Shown: positions 10,340 to 21,614 of the stretch, one piece after another
Numbering within the stretch: the first letter of the stretch is position 1
Layout of the letters: each line of letters begins with the position of its first letter
Assembly (NCBI GenBank): GCA_903632075.3
Contig: CAHIKZ030001202.1
Location: forward strand, 166,001-230,000
Direction of reading: 5' to 3'
From: Acanthosepion pharaonis
Taxonomy: Eukaryota > Mollusca > Cephalopoda > Sepiida > Sepiidae
DNA length: 64,000 bases
Program-made: the position numbers and the translations under genes
Notes under the pieces: model-generated
What the model saw: the letters and a program-made list of their open reading frames with translations, nothing else
Told to the model about the DNA's origin: nothing
Databases searched by the model: none

Positions 10340-11600
10340 GCCAGAAAGGTGGCTGAACCTGTGCAGGTGTGTGCTGCTTCCTTCGACATCATCAGTCCTA
10401 GTCAGAAAATAGAACTACATCCACACAGTGAGCATCCAAAAGTACAACGTACCACATATTTTGTGAGGAGAGTTTGTCCTTCCGTGACAAAAGCCATGGT
10501 AAAATCGGCCATTGGAATGCACAACAATAAATCCTGTGCCAGTCCATTGGAAAAAGGACAGACTGGGAGTAAATGGTACTTGGCACCGTCTCGGCATGGA
10601 CATCACTTACTGTGGTGTAACTTGAAATTATCTCCCTTAGATTATAGACTATTTACGTATGAACTTTCTAGTTTTAAAAAAAAATTAGTAGACGTCATCA
10701 TTCAAACGTAAACATGTCATCATTCATTCTCTTGTTCTCTTCGCCGAATAAATCAAAGCTTAAATCTAATTCTGCATTATTACTATTTATTAATCTAATA
10801 TCGTCAAAGTCCATAATACTCAAGGGAGGTATTAATATGCTCGTCTCCTTTTCTCTCTGGTGACAGGCGAACTTGCCCGTCTTTTATTTTGTTTGTGGGG
10901 ATTGAAAAAGTCATTTGGGAATTCACTCCCGGGTATGATTCGGGCCTTTCCATTGGACGACGAACAAACTTCGCGCCGGCTCGCGAAAAGGACCGCAAAA
11001 GAATTTGTTTCTGAGAATTGAAGATTGTTTGAATTTTGTTTTTAAATGTTTCCTAGTTTTCTATTGGCCGAAAAACATTTCGCATCAAGGTGTGAAATTT
11101 TACGAGTTTTATTTTGGATTCGCTTTTGCGTGTGTGTTAAGCAAAGTTTGTAAATTCGAGTCTTTTTTAATTTCTAACAAAATCAATGGGTCAGTGCTCA
11201 GCATTTGAATTTTAAATCTAGAACTTTGTTTTTGTTCAGTACAATACTACACTTACTACCGCGGCAGTCATTAACAGATTGCGGCACGTCACGTTTTTCT
11301 GTGTGGTGGCTATTACACCGCCAAGATTCATCGAATATCATACGCCAGCTGGAGTCTGTGTTCTGTGAGAGGGGACCAGCACGTAATATACTCACAGACA
11401 ATGACACCGCGTTCTGCAGAAGCTGGTTCCGGACCTTTGTCCATAGATGAAACATGCATTTCCGATTTCGATGTGCTCATGTCCCGGCAGGAAATAGAAT
11501 AATGGAGCGTTGACACAAAAGCCAAATAAATTGTGCAAGTTTACGGCATTTATGTGCCGGCCAGAATGAACGTTGTAGTGATTGCTGAAGAGGTACATCG
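10340..11600 (+). pseudogene. LTR-retrotransposon integrase relic, split by an insertion
   Basis: The first piece (10340-10640) encodes the end of the integrase zinc-binding domain (TTYFVRRVCPSVTKAMVKS) and, after a frame change, the start of the catalytic core (WHRLGMDITYCGV). About 600 bp of unrelated sequence follows. The second piece (about 11250-11510) resumes the core with TDCGTSRFSVWW, ERGPARNILTDNDTAFC and the FRFRCAHVPAGNRIMER segment that carries the third acidic residue, interrupted by a stop. Domain order and spacing match a retroviral-type integrase. The copy is plainly dead. The intervening 10640-11240 sequence is unidentified. Confidence 0.7.
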
Positions 11601-13300
11601 TCGTAATTCATGGAGGAGTTCGATTAATGAAGTTGCATTTCTGTTACATAAACTTCTGAATATCCTCGAACCTGAAATTGACAGATGACATGTCACCATG
11701 TCGTCTGCGTCAACCACCGATGCTAACTGCGCTGGCTGGTTATCAAATCAAGTATTTCAATTTCGTCTGGGAGGAAGCCAAAATTTGGATGGTGTTACGA
11801 GGTCCAACCAAAGGCTTAACAGGACATTGATTCAGTGCCCATTTTATGTCTGTGAGGGTCCCAACAAGGTACGGCCATTGGAGAGAATTTTTAGGGTGTG
11901 GGATGTGATGGCATCCATCCACAACTGGTGCTTTCTCCACAAGAGGCATATCGGGAAGTTTGTTATCCTCTTGGCGTTGAATATTGCAGGTAAACCAAAC
12001 GAACATTGACATTGTTGTAAGACAAATTAACAGTTCCGCACTTCTTGGTGCATCAGATTGATCAGCCATAATGTTAATATTTCTTCGAAAGTTGAATTAG
12101 GATACCAGTTGGTGAAGTGGGTGATTCAAATTTTTAAAGGACGGCACAAAAGTCAAATTTTTGTGTTCACGTCTCCTATAAAATATCGCTCCTTTTCCAT
12201 GCACACTCGTAAAAGGGGGGATGATTTATGTAGTGGTATTGACGGAATAAATCAACCCACACATTTTTTTACTTTACGAATGTGCAAGAAAATAAAAGCA
12301 AATAAGAGAAGAAATACAAGAAAATAACTTTTTCTTAATCAGGAACAATATTTATATTTATAAAAAAAAACAACAGTTTTACAATAACAATAATAAGAGT
12401 TACTTCCTTTGACTGGGCTAATGTTTTTACTAATTAAAAGTCATTTTTTATCCGAGCTCACAAAAACTGAATTAACTTGTAGTTCAAAATGTTCACTGAA
12501 AGAGAATCTTATAAAGCTGAAAATATGTTAATAAACTTTTAGCTTTAAAGAAGTTGGAGAAGTGAATGTTCCGTATGTTTTTGTTGCTCGTAGTTTTAAA
12601 TGTATTGTTCGTAATTGTTTGTAATAAAGTTCGTCTGGTTCGATAACGTAATTGAATAAGAATATAAAATTTTACAAGTTGGTGAGTGAGACGTAGCTTG
12701 ATTTTCAGTGAAGTAATTTCATGTTAAAGAACTTTTAGGTTCCAACTTTGTACTTCGCTGCAGTAATGATTCAAGCGTCGTGAAGTCGATTAGCGAATTT
12801 GGTCGTCGTAAATTCTCACTGAAAGGGTCCGCTCGTACCTTCAACTTATATGTTCCTTCAACCACGTGACAGGCTCCGAAGGCATTGTTTTTTCGTCAGG
12901 TCAAAAACTAGGTTGACGTTGTTCGGACGTAGTGGTGAGCAGGTAAATTGTTTTTTTAACACCTGTTAACCACTGCCTTACAAAACTCAGTCTGGAGCCT
13001 GATATGTTTTGTCTCGCTTATTGAGAACAATACGTAAAGATAAATTTAATATTTATTATCCAATGAGAAGTTTAGGTTTTCAGAAACATTCATGAAGATG
13101 TGATCCGCTCTTTGCACGAAAATCGACATTTGTGAAAAAGTGGTAGCGGACAGCTAAAAAATCATCGTGTGAGCGTTAATAGGCCAGATGATCCTGTAGA
13201 CTCGTCCTTTTTCCTTACCTTTCAACCCTAGCAACAGAACAGTCTATATCTTACGCCTAGTGAAAAACTTCAACCAATTAAAACTGCACTAAGCGAAACA
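11601..13300. other. No gene seen
   Basis: AT-rich sequence with moderate open frames on both strands at 11698-12069 that match no family I know. Probably retroelement-derived spacer. Confidence 0.4.
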
Positions 13301-13430
13301 AACAATCTCATTGGTTCATCACTGAAAGTTCACGTGCAGAACGAAATTGCGCCAAAACTCAAGTGAGCCACCTTCGGACTTTCAGGCCTTATAAAAATAA
13401 ACGCTGACCGCCCCAGGCAGTCAGTAACAA
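13300..13430 (+). promoter_or_regulatory. Promoter-like CCAAT/TATA/initiator set
   Basis: CTCATTGGTTCATC near 13310 is followed 80 bp later by TATAAAA at 13390-13396 and, about 31 bp after that, by CAGTCAGTAAC, a good initiator match at the right distance. A short frame of 64 codons (13454-13648) follows but has no recognised homology. An LTR promoter is the likeliest explanation. Confidence 0.4.
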
Positions 13431-13984
13431 ACACCCACGGAGAACTTGACAAAATGCTCCACGTCACTCGAAATTACGATTTAACTGCGCAAAGATACAT
13501 CATCGCTGACTCATTCCCGATCGAAAACTTAATCAACTCTGTGGATATCAATTCTCAACATTGCTTATCTAAAGTGAATTATATTCTCTACCTATTAAGT
13601 AAACATCAACGTGCGAACGACCTTAAAAAAACATTACATTACAGTTAAAGGTAGATCACTCTTAAAAACTCCTTCTAAAAGAGACACTTAATATCGACAA
13701 TTATTAATATCAACACAAACTTAAAAAAACTGTAAATGAACGAACAATTACAAAGAGAGACATTCTGAAATAAAAAAAACCTCATACACATTTCGCCAAC
13801 ATAACATATATCAATTATCCTGTTTGTATATTGTTTTGAATTGTATATAAATGTTATATTAATTTCTAATTGAATATATCTCGTTCTTAATCGTATTTTA
13901 AATTTCGTTTATTTATTTGTTGTGGATGCAGAAAGTCACGCAACCTACACAAATTCCTTCTGATTCTTTCAAGCATAATTAATA

Positions 13985-14105
13985 AATTCTGCACGTCCCC
14001 AACAATCCCACGGAGGAAGAATCACATGGGGATGAGGTGGAAGAGGACGAAATAGTCCTCCTTCGGAGAAGCACACGACGAAAGAGGCCCGCTTCAAGCT
14101 GCCGT
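13985..14105 (+). pseudogene. C-terminal tail of a gypsy-type pol, fragment
   Basis: One frame reads an acidic stretch followed by IVLLRRSTRRKRPAS. The pattern acidic run + LRRSTR(R/V)xRPP is the usual end of gypsy pol proteins just after the integrase. The fragment is about 35 residues and is followed by non-coding LTR-like sequence. Short, so moderate confidence. Confidence 0.45.
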
Positions 14106-14339
14106 ATTTGTGATCAGGAGATCAGGTGTGGTGAAAGAGCGTGAGTACAGACGCAGGAGAGGCTTCAGATCGCGTGCGGACATGTCTGTCAACACCAGTT
14201 ACATCCGGGATGTTTCCCTGTTAGCTGCTAGACTAGTGAAGAACGCCTGGGAACATTGGGAGTTGTGTTGTTGTGTTTTAGTTTTGATGTGCGAAGTTTA
14301 CATAATAGTCTTGTAGAGGACCGTTTGGGCTTGTGTGTT

Positions 14340-15488
14340 GTTAAATTAAGTACACGTGCTGTTTATTCCTGCTAGAAGGTGCTAGGAAATTTGTCCCGGC
14401 TTTCCCGCATCAAAGGGTTGAGGTTAAAAATAGGGTTGAGGTTTAAATTTTTTGCGAAAAAAACGCAAGTAAAATTGCAAGATTAGAGCGGACAAACTTT
14501 CTCTTTTAGGCGCGTCCGAATAAAGAAAAAACTCCTACTCGGTGAGTAACAACAAAAGAAAGTGTTTATTTACAACATATACAGAAAAAAAAAGGTAAAG
14601 GGATAAAAGGACAATTAGTTGAGAAAGAAAGGGAAAAGAGAAACTGAAAAACTTAAAAGGGCTTGCTCAAAATATTTCTTTGAGCGCCTAAAGAGTTCTT
14701 TAAGTTCTGATAGAAACACTCACAGTTCTTGTAAAGTTGGAAATTTGTTCGCAGATGAAGGAAGCCTGCAGCTGAGTGAGTTTTTTTGGTCGACGACAGA
14801 AGTCCAGTGGGCTCGTCAGAAAGAATGGTGAAAGGATGCAGCTTTTTGGATTGGTCTTGAATTTGGACGTTCGTTTTTGACAGCCCTTTTTTGTAGTTCT
14901 TCTTCGGTGAAAGAGGTGCTAGAGCTTCCTATCATCGACCTCACAGACGGTGGGCAGAAATCTCACGGTCAAAATAGGCAAGATTCTCCAAATTTATGGA
15001 GTTTTGGGAGGCTCCGATGGATCGAGGACATTTACCTCCAAAATTCTTGTACAAATTTCCTAGCCCCTCTATTGATCATAAAACACATTCTTATCTTTGA
15101 TAAGAATCAGGGACCTGGGAGTCGGTTTCGAAGGTACTGAAGACAGGTTGAAGTGTAGAAGCTGTGAGGTTTCTCCTAGACTTTATGGCTCCATGGAAAG
15201 AATAATGGTGGTGGAATTCCTTTTTATTTTCCAGCTCTCTCCTTAGTGAGAAAATATATTCTTATCTCTGATAAGAATGAAGGCCTTGGGACCCGATTTT
15301 GAAATTAAAAAGAGGTTAGAGTGAGGATAGAAAAAATAGCGAGAATGTGAACTTGTGAAATTGTTGTTCTCAAATTAAATCCCAACAAAGATCCAACTGC
15401 AAGAACAATGCCAGACTCAAGTTGAGTCCAACCGAAAATGTAAAGAAAACAAACAAGACCGATATATATGTGTCAACAAATATATGTA
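14340..15488. other. LTR-like non-coding debris with an internal duplication
   Basis: No gene. A block of about 171 bp is duplicated: each half carries a perfect palindrome (TTCTTATCTTTGATAAGAA at about 15088-15106; the second copy with CTCT at about 15259-15277) and then a related (C/A)GG.CCT(G/T)GGA.(T/C)CG segment. AATAAA occurs near 14520 on the + strand and in reverse near 14565. Confidence 0.45.
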
Positions 15489-15670
15489 CAGTGTAACCCG
15501 GATATAAGAGACCCTGATATAAGAGAAACCCGGATATAAGAGAGATTTTCTCTGGTCCCAAATTAGAGCCTGTGTTATATAAAATACACCAAACACGGAT
15601 ATAAGAGAAACCCGGATATAAGAGACTTCTTCTCCGGTCCCAACAACTCTCTTATATCCGGGTTACACTG
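15489..15670. mobile_element. pogo/Tigger-like MITE, 182 bp with TA target duplication
   Basis: The left end CAGTGTAACCCGGATATAAG is matched at the right end by its complement, CTTATATCCGGGTTACACTG. TA flanks both sides (15487-15488 and 15671-15672). The internal sequence repeats the CCGGATATAAGAGA motif several times. TA duplication, CAGTG ends and repeated terminal motif fit a Tc1/mariner-superfamily pogo-like non-autonomous element. No transposase is present. Confidence 0.85.
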
Positions 15671-16538
15671 TAAACAACAAATTTACAAGTGACAAAGACA
15701 TTAACATTTTTTTTGTGTTTGTGTGTGAACGTAAAGAGTTTGTTATTTGGTGAATGTTCGTACGTAAGTGTATGTGTGTTTCATGGCGTTTTCCCATGAG
15801 TAGGCAACAGGCGGATTTCTACGAGAGAATACTTTTTTAAATTTGTCCGCTGAAATGCTATTTATATAAAGAGAACGAGGCAAGAAGTTGCTCACTATTT
15901 ATAATGTAGGGAGAGTGTCCCCTAAGGAACAATTAAGGAATTAAGGAGGAGCTAACTCTGACAGTCTCACCGATTGTGATTTGAAAACAAAAAGTACACC
16001 CACAACTCCGCGCGGTGAAAGAAACACATGTCAGCGACTTCAAACAAATTATCTCCAACAACAACAGCAGGGACAGTCAGTGAATCTTCGCTGACAAAGT
16101 CTTTTCTGAATTATAGTTTTGATTTGACTGTGGACCAAAAGAGTCACTATTTTCTAAAAACCATAAATTTTTCTGTATACCAACTACTCGACCGAACGAT
16201 TTTTTTTTTTTACTCAACTCAGGTTTAATTTTACTCAATTTTGAATCCTAAGTTTGATTTCATATGTTTGTATAAATGATTTATTTATTTAACAACAGAC
16301 ATACTCTCATGTTTTCTTCATTTTTTTATTTTATTGTTTGGAATTCGGACGTTCAGAACATTAATTTAAAAGAAAACAAACTTGGACGACAGAATTTCCT
16401 ACATCTGCTCTTAGCAATTATTGTTTTGCATATAATTTCGTTAATAAGGGGAGCTTGATTCGTATTTGGTGCTGCGCAACTGGGGCGTGGTGGGGAGAGG
16501 GAACTAATAAATAAACCGAAAAGGATCGGGTTACCGTT
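15671..16538. other. No gene seen; possible LTR remnant
   Basis: TATATAAAGAGAACGAGG near 15872 looks like a TATA box. The block GACTGTGGACCAAAAGAGTC near 16126 and the CTCGACCGAACGA end near 16188 resemble 3089-3131, upstream of the gypsy element at the left edge. No convincing frame. Confidence 0.4.
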
Positions 16539-16554
16539 TATTTTCCCTATTCGG

Positions 16555-16705
16555 GGGGCACCTTCAGGTGGTGTAATGATTAGCAAGTTTGTCTCGCTAG
16601 AATAATTATGACTGAGTAGTGAGTTCGATCCTCACTAGGTACCCCATACTTTCGGCCTTGTGCCACATCTAAGCTACGCTTGGAAAATAACTATTTTCTC
16701 TATTC
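16555..16705 (+). repeat. tRNA-derived SINE, copy 2 (first of a tandem pair)
   Basis: Same family as 5423-5560: GGGGCACC start, GTGGTGTAATG A-box-like segment, GTTCGATCC B box and a tail with TTGTGCCACATCTAAGCTAC. It is preceded by TATTTTCCCTATTCG (16539-16553) and ends in TATTTTCTCTATTCG (16692-16706), a 15 bp target-duplication pair with one mismatch. Confidence 0.85.
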
Positions 16706-16856
16706 GGGCACCTCGACGTGGTGTAATGGTTAGCAAGTTTGTCTCGCTAGAATAATTATGACTGAGTAGTGAGTTTGATCCTCACTGGGTGCCCCATACT
16801 TTCGGCCTTGTGCTACATCTAAGCTACGCTTGGAAAATAACTATTTTCTCTATTCG
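16706..16856 (+). repeat. tRNA-derived SINE, copy 3 (second of a tandem pair)
   Basis: Follows copy 2 directly with the same length. It starts GGGCACC and has a B box with one change (GTTTGATCC). It also ends in TATTTTCTCTATTCG (16842-16856), so the 15 bp direct repeat occurs three times, between and around the two SINEs. Confidence 0.85.
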
Positions 16857-17524
16857 CGAATATAAACGGCCTTAATTTCTAGAGTGGAATTTTTTTGTCC
16901 TGACACCGGATATCGTCTCAATTTGATATTGTTGTCTCGGTTGGATGGGGAATATTTATCATTTTTGTTTTGTGACTGTAAGTTTCTCTTTTTTTTCGGT
17001 CTTGTTGTCTATGCTTTATATTTATTTATAGCAACAAAAACAAATTGCTGGTGAAACAATTTAAATACGGATAAAAATCAAACCTCATTATTTTTACAGG
17101 CGGTTGGGGCGCCTGTTTTTAGTGTTTTAAATTACAATCTGATTTAAATGACAAATTACATTTTCTTTAATCATAAAAACCTAAGGTAAGTAAAATTTCT
17201 TTTTGACTTAAACAAATCTTTCCACTTTGAAAAAAGTAATAAAATAAAACCATCATTAACAGAAGAAATGTTTGCTTTAAATTTTAAAGTAAATCAATTC
17301 GTGTTACACTGTTACTCAACAACTGCCTTATCGTAAATAATGCCGTTGGCAAGTATTAAAAATAAAATGTCTTTCACTTGAAAATTTCAAAGCTATTTGT
17401 GTTTATATTCTTTGTTTTTTTTTTGGGGGGGGTTATACCATTTTAAATTCTCTTGTCTTTACTTTTTGTCCCATAATGCTGAAAATTTCAAACAAGATTC
17501 AGGATATCCTGTTAAGTTGATTTG
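16857..17524. other. No gene seen
   Basis: AT-rich spacer up to the target duplication of the LTR element at 17525. Confidence 0.5.
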
Positions 17525-17529
17525 CAGTA

Positions 17530-17806
17530 TGTAGTTAAAAAAAAAAAAAAGATCTCATACTCATTGGCATCTGTACGTAAGAGTCTCGTATGGAAGCTAG
17601 ATATTGTTTTTTAAGCTGGCAAAAAAAATTAACGCACAATCACGGAGTTCATAGGTCGGGAGTTGAAAAGAAAAAAGATGGTGAGAGAAGAGGAAGTTAG
17701 TCTACAAACAGAAAAACAATACGACAAATACAACATCTACATTTTGTCACTCAGTATTAACGTCTACTAAGGAATTTTAAGACAGTCTCTCGAATTTTAA
17801 ACTACA
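17530..17806 (+). repeat. 5' LTR
   Basis: 277 bp, TG...CA ends. It carries a long A run after TGTAGTT and shares blocks such as GGAAGCTAGATATTGTTTTT and ACATCTACATTTTGTCACTC with the 3' LTR. No canonical tRNA primer site is obvious right after it. Confidence 0.92.
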
Positions 17807-17838
17807 AGCTATTTCGGCATATAAAGCGCCGTGACGGT

Positions 17839-19030
17839 ATGGAGGGGAATCGAAAAGTAACTGTCGATATAACATTTAGTGGCGAAGGTGAAATTGGTAG
17901 CGAGACTGCAAAAAATCCACGACCTCGCAAGTTTTATGTTTCTTGTTTTAGAAGGAGACGCCCTGGCCTTGTATCTCCAACTGACCGATAAAGTTCAACG
18001 GGGTGCAAAGAAACTAGAGGCTAAGTTAAAAACAGCCTTTACGGACGGAGTTTTTTCTGCATAGGCAAAGTTAGTGAAGACGCGATGGAGCGGCGAAGCC
18101 GTTGATGTGTATGCAACGAAAATACAACGACTGGCGGAATTAGCAGGGTTTGAAGGAAGTGGACAAGAGCAGATCGTGAAGCTCACGTTTGTCAATGGGT
18201 TCCCGGAAAGTATTTCGGTGCCACTACAGCAGTTGCCAAATGTGGAGAAACTAGAACTCAGTGAAATAATTTCAAGTCCCAGGGTGCTTACAGCCACTCT
18301 GAGACCAGAAGTAGTGGCGGTCACAGAACGAGAACCTAAACAGTGTGATGGAAGACCAAGAATGATCAAACCGTTTAGTGGCAAATGTTATAACTGCAAG
18401 GGTCCTCACTTGTTGAGAGACTGTATGGAACCAATCAAAGTGGCCTGCTATGGATGCGGTGAGCCGGGGCATTATGTAAAAGACTGCCCACAGGGAAAAA
18501 GAACAGGGGGCAACCGGTGCGCCGGCGGTTACCCCTTCAAATCAGCAATGGCGCAAACCAGAACACTACCAACAATAGAAGCACAGATAAAAAGCATGAG
18601 AGCTAAGGCCCTAATTGATACTGGCAGCACCGCAACATTAATCCGGTCGGGTCTTTCGACTGATTGTAGGAGTACAAGTACTGTAAGAGCAGTGGATAGA
18701 CGGGAGGTTGTGTGCAGAGGGATCAGCACAGTGGCGTTGGAGGTATGTGGACGGTTACTGAGAATCGAGGCAATTGAGATGGAAAAGATCATTGATGGTG
18801 TTGACGTCATTGTGGGCATGGATGTTATCTGCCAGCTTGGAGGGGTTACTGTCTATGGAAATGGTAACGTGGAGTTCACAGGAGAAGATTGTGCTATGAA
18901 CATACAACCAAACAGCAAGAGTAGCAAAAAAATGCAATGCGAAGTGGTTGATAAGGACTTTGATGGAAAGAAGTGGACCATGGAATGGAAATGGATTTCA
19001 GAACCCCCGATATTAAAAAAACAACGCTAG
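17839..19030 (+). pseudogene. gag and protease of the compact gypsy-like element
   Basis: An ATG at 17839 opens a short frame, but the gag body is read in another frame from about 17880, so a small length change has occurred near 17880. The body runs through DALALYLQL and is cut by a TAG at 18062-18064, then continues in the same frame to 19030. Two zinc knuckles are present, CYNCKGPHLLRDC (about 18385) and CYGCGEPGHYVKDC (about 18446). The aspartic protease follows with ALIDTGSTATLI; its DTG lies at 18617-18625. Gag and protease are fused, as in many gypsy elements. The stop and the early frame change mark it as inactive, though most domains remain recognisable. Confidence 0.85.
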
Positions 19031-19046
19031 TCACTATCATACTAAA

Positions 19047-20349
19047 GTGAGTAAGGAGAAGAAGGTCGAGTTCGACAATGAAGTTAAATGGTGGATTGAG
19101 GAAGGAATCTTAACCCCGTGGGACCAGGATGTTCACACGGAAGTGCTACCCTTAATGGCGGTGGAACAACCCACAAAAAACAAGGTCAGGCCAGTTCTCG
19201 ATTACCGAGAACTAAATAAATACATTATGTGTCATTTTGGTGGGGGATGCAATTGACATTTGTGGAGAAACAATGAGGAAGTGGGGGCAAATGACAACGG
19301 CATCAAAGATTGTTGATCTAAGGTCCACATATTTGCAAATACATTTTGCAAGACATCTGTGGAAGTACCAGTTAGTTCGGTACGAGGGACAGACATATTG
19401 TTTAACAAGATTGGGTTTCGGACTAAATGTAGCCCTGAAAATTATGTCAAAAATCCTAAAGAATGTGCTAACAAAAGAGGAACACATCGGAAAAAACACG
19501 GATTCGTATATTGACGATATACTAGTGGATGAAACAGTGGTACTAGCGGCAGACCTTGTAAATCATCTTAACAACTTTGGTTTCACAGCAAAGCCACCAG
19601 AATGATTAGAAGGAGGAACAGCGTTGGGTCTTCGGCTTCATATGGATAAAGCAGGAGATCTGGTATTTGCAAGAGGGAATGACCTGCCTGAGGTGCATGA
19701 GGAAATGAACAGGCATGAACTGTTCTCTGCCTGCAGAAAAATGGTGGGCCACTACCCAATAGCTGGATGGCTTAGAATCACCTGCAGTTATTTGAAGAGA
19801 AGAGCAGAAGAAATTGATTGGGAAGACATAGTGGATAGTGAAACAACCGGTGTGGTACGGGAAGTTGTGGAAGAAGTTCGACACCACGATCCAGTTCAAG
19901 GGAGATGGTATGTTCCCAAATTGGAAAAGGGCATTGTATGGTGCGACGCAAGCAGTATGGCCACTGGTGTATGTATTGAGATCGATGGTGTGATAGTCGA
20001 AGCTGCGGCGGGGTTAAGAAAGAACTGTGACTACAACCATATCAACATTGCTGAGTTGGATGCTATGATAAAGGGTGTAAACCTCGCGTTGAAATGGGGT
20101 CTAAAAAAGATCGAGATTCAAACTGATTTGGTTACTGTCCTCAGTCTTATGATAACAGACGAAAAAAGGATCCGTACAAAAGGAGCGGCAGAGCTAATTA
20201 TCATGCGACGTTTGGGGATTCTGAGGGAAATGATTGATGAATTTAACTTAAAAATGAGTGTAACGTTCATGCCCTCTGACAGAAATAAGGTTGATGCTCT
20301 AACCAGAGTGAAAAAGAGTTGGCTGAAAGTAGAGAAAGCTATTACATGA
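19047..20349 (+). pseudogene. reverse transcriptase and RNase H of the compact element
   Basis: The first frame (19047-19256) has the RT start, EEGILTPW and VRPVLDYRELNKY. After a frame change near 19240 the RT continues through QLVRYEGQTYCLTRLGFGLN and the catalytic YIDD at 19507-19518. A TGA at 19603-19605 interrupts the same frame, which resumes with LGLRLHMDK and leads into a connection region and RNase H. RNase H motifs include IVWCDASSMATGV (first Asp), NIAELDA (Glu), IEIQTD (Asp) and NKVDALTRVKKSW (final Asp), so all four acidic positions appear kept. Inactive because of the stop and frame change. Confidence 0.88.
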
Positions 20350-21291
20350 TGTGCCGTGCAGGCCGAGATGAGGTCAAGGAGTTGCACGGACTGCATCATG
20401 TAGGAGTGGACAGAACACTATATCTAGTACAGAAAGTCTACCCGGAGGTGTCAAGAGATACTGTACAGAAGGTGGTTAGAAGCTGCGATCGTTGTCAATC
20501 AATCGACCCATCGCCAAATGTCCACGAATTAGGAGAGATCCAAGTAGACACCAACTGGACCAGATTATCTATCGATGTGACGCATTATAGAGGTGAAACG
20601 TATTTGACTATAGTTGATTGTGGCCCTAGGTGGTTCGCCATTTGGAGGGAGGTTCGAGCAGCAACGGCAGACATCATTGCAAAGGAGCTGGAGGAAATTT
20701 TTTTTGAGGGTGGACCAGTTGAAGGGGTACTCATAGACAATGGGGCAGAATTCTGTTCAGAAGTGTTTCGGTCAATGTTGGATAAGTGGAAGACTAGGCA
20801 ATATTATAGAGCAGCGTACAGGCCTCGTAAAACGAAACCACCGAACTATAAAAGTCATTGCCGAGAGAGGAGGGATATCATCTGCAGAAGCAGTATTTTG
20901 GTATATGTCGCTTAAATCTGGCCAACGTGAAGACACTGTGCCGCACAGAGCAGTTTACACATACCAATAGAGACATCCTAGAGTTGGATCATGTTTAACA
21001 CGCTCTGACGGCCCTGAATCTATACGGATTGGAGAGGAGGTTTGGGTCAAGCCAACTGGAGCCCGCTGCTGGACAAAATGGACAAGAGGAATGGTTACCG
21101 GGGCACAGTCGTGCAACAATGTTGAGGTGGATGGTATGCCAAGGCATATTCTTGACCTAAGAGTGATTCAAGAGGATTTAGAGAATGAAGGAGACAATTG
21201 GAGAAGTTCTCATGAGGCTCAGCCCCAAACACTGTGGAAATCGCAAAGAGAGCGACACCCGCCCAGATGGAAGGATGATTATATAACGTGA
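20319..21291 (+). pseudogene. integrase of the compact element
   Basis: It starts in a new frame overlapping the end of RNase H. The zinc-binding HHCC set is visible (LHGLHHVGVDRTLYL, then SCDRCQ). The core shows RLSIDVTHY (first Asp) and VLIDNGAEFC (second Asp). After a frame change near 20825 the third motif reads GLVKRNHRTIK where active relatives have a Glu at the Lys, so the DDE triad is incomplete. A C-terminal segment (about 21020-21200) has VWVKPTGARCWTKW and DGMPRHILDLR, typical of the chromatin-binding end of this integrase type. A polypurine-like tract and the 3' LTR follow. Confidence 0.87.
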
Positions 21292-21319
21292 GATGTGATC
21301 ATGAGATCAGCGGGGGGCG

Positions 21320-21609
21320 TGTGGTTAAAAAAAAAAAAAATGATCTCATTGGCATCTATACGTAAGAAGAGTCTCGTATGGAAGCTAGATATTGTTTTTT
21401 AAGCTGGCAAAAAAAATTAATGCACAATCACGGCATTCATAGGACGTGAGTTGAGAAGAAAAAAGATGGAGTGTACGAAAGACGGTGAGAGAAGAGGAAG
21501 TTAGTCTACAAACAGCAAAACAATATGACAAATACAACATCTACATTTTGTCACTCAGTATTAACGTCTACTAAGGAATTTTAAGACAGTCTCTCGAATT
21601 TAAACTACA
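21320..21609 (+). repeat. 3' LTR
   Basis: 290 bp. Compared with the 5' LTR it has a 13 bp insertion near 21470 (GTGTACGAAAGAC), a 3 bp insertion in GTAAGAAGAGTC, and about a dozen substitutions. CAGTA follows at 21610. Confidence 0.92.
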
Positions 21610-21614
21610 CAGTA

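Larger units (their letters stand above)
17530..21609 (+). mobile_element. Compact Ty3/gypsy-like LTR retrotransposon, complete with both LTRs
   Basis: LTRs at 17530-17806 and 21320-21609 begin TGT(A/G)GTTAAAA and end ACTACA. The 5 bp sequence CAGTA flanks both ends (17525-17529 and 21610-21614), a clear target duplication. A G-rich polypurine-like tract (GGGGGG) lies just before the 3' LTR. Gag, protease, RT, RNase H and integrase follow in gypsy order. The body is broken by a TAG in gag, a TGA at the end of RT, frame changes near 19240 and 20330, and a substitution at the third integrase acidic residue. The LTRs differ by about a dozen substitutions plus a few indels, so the insertion is not recent. 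Confidence 0.92.

Noticed and set aside
10804..10998. Minus-strand 64-codon frame with RRPMERPESYPG
   Set aside because: No family match and no support beyond an open frame in the insertion within the integrase relic.
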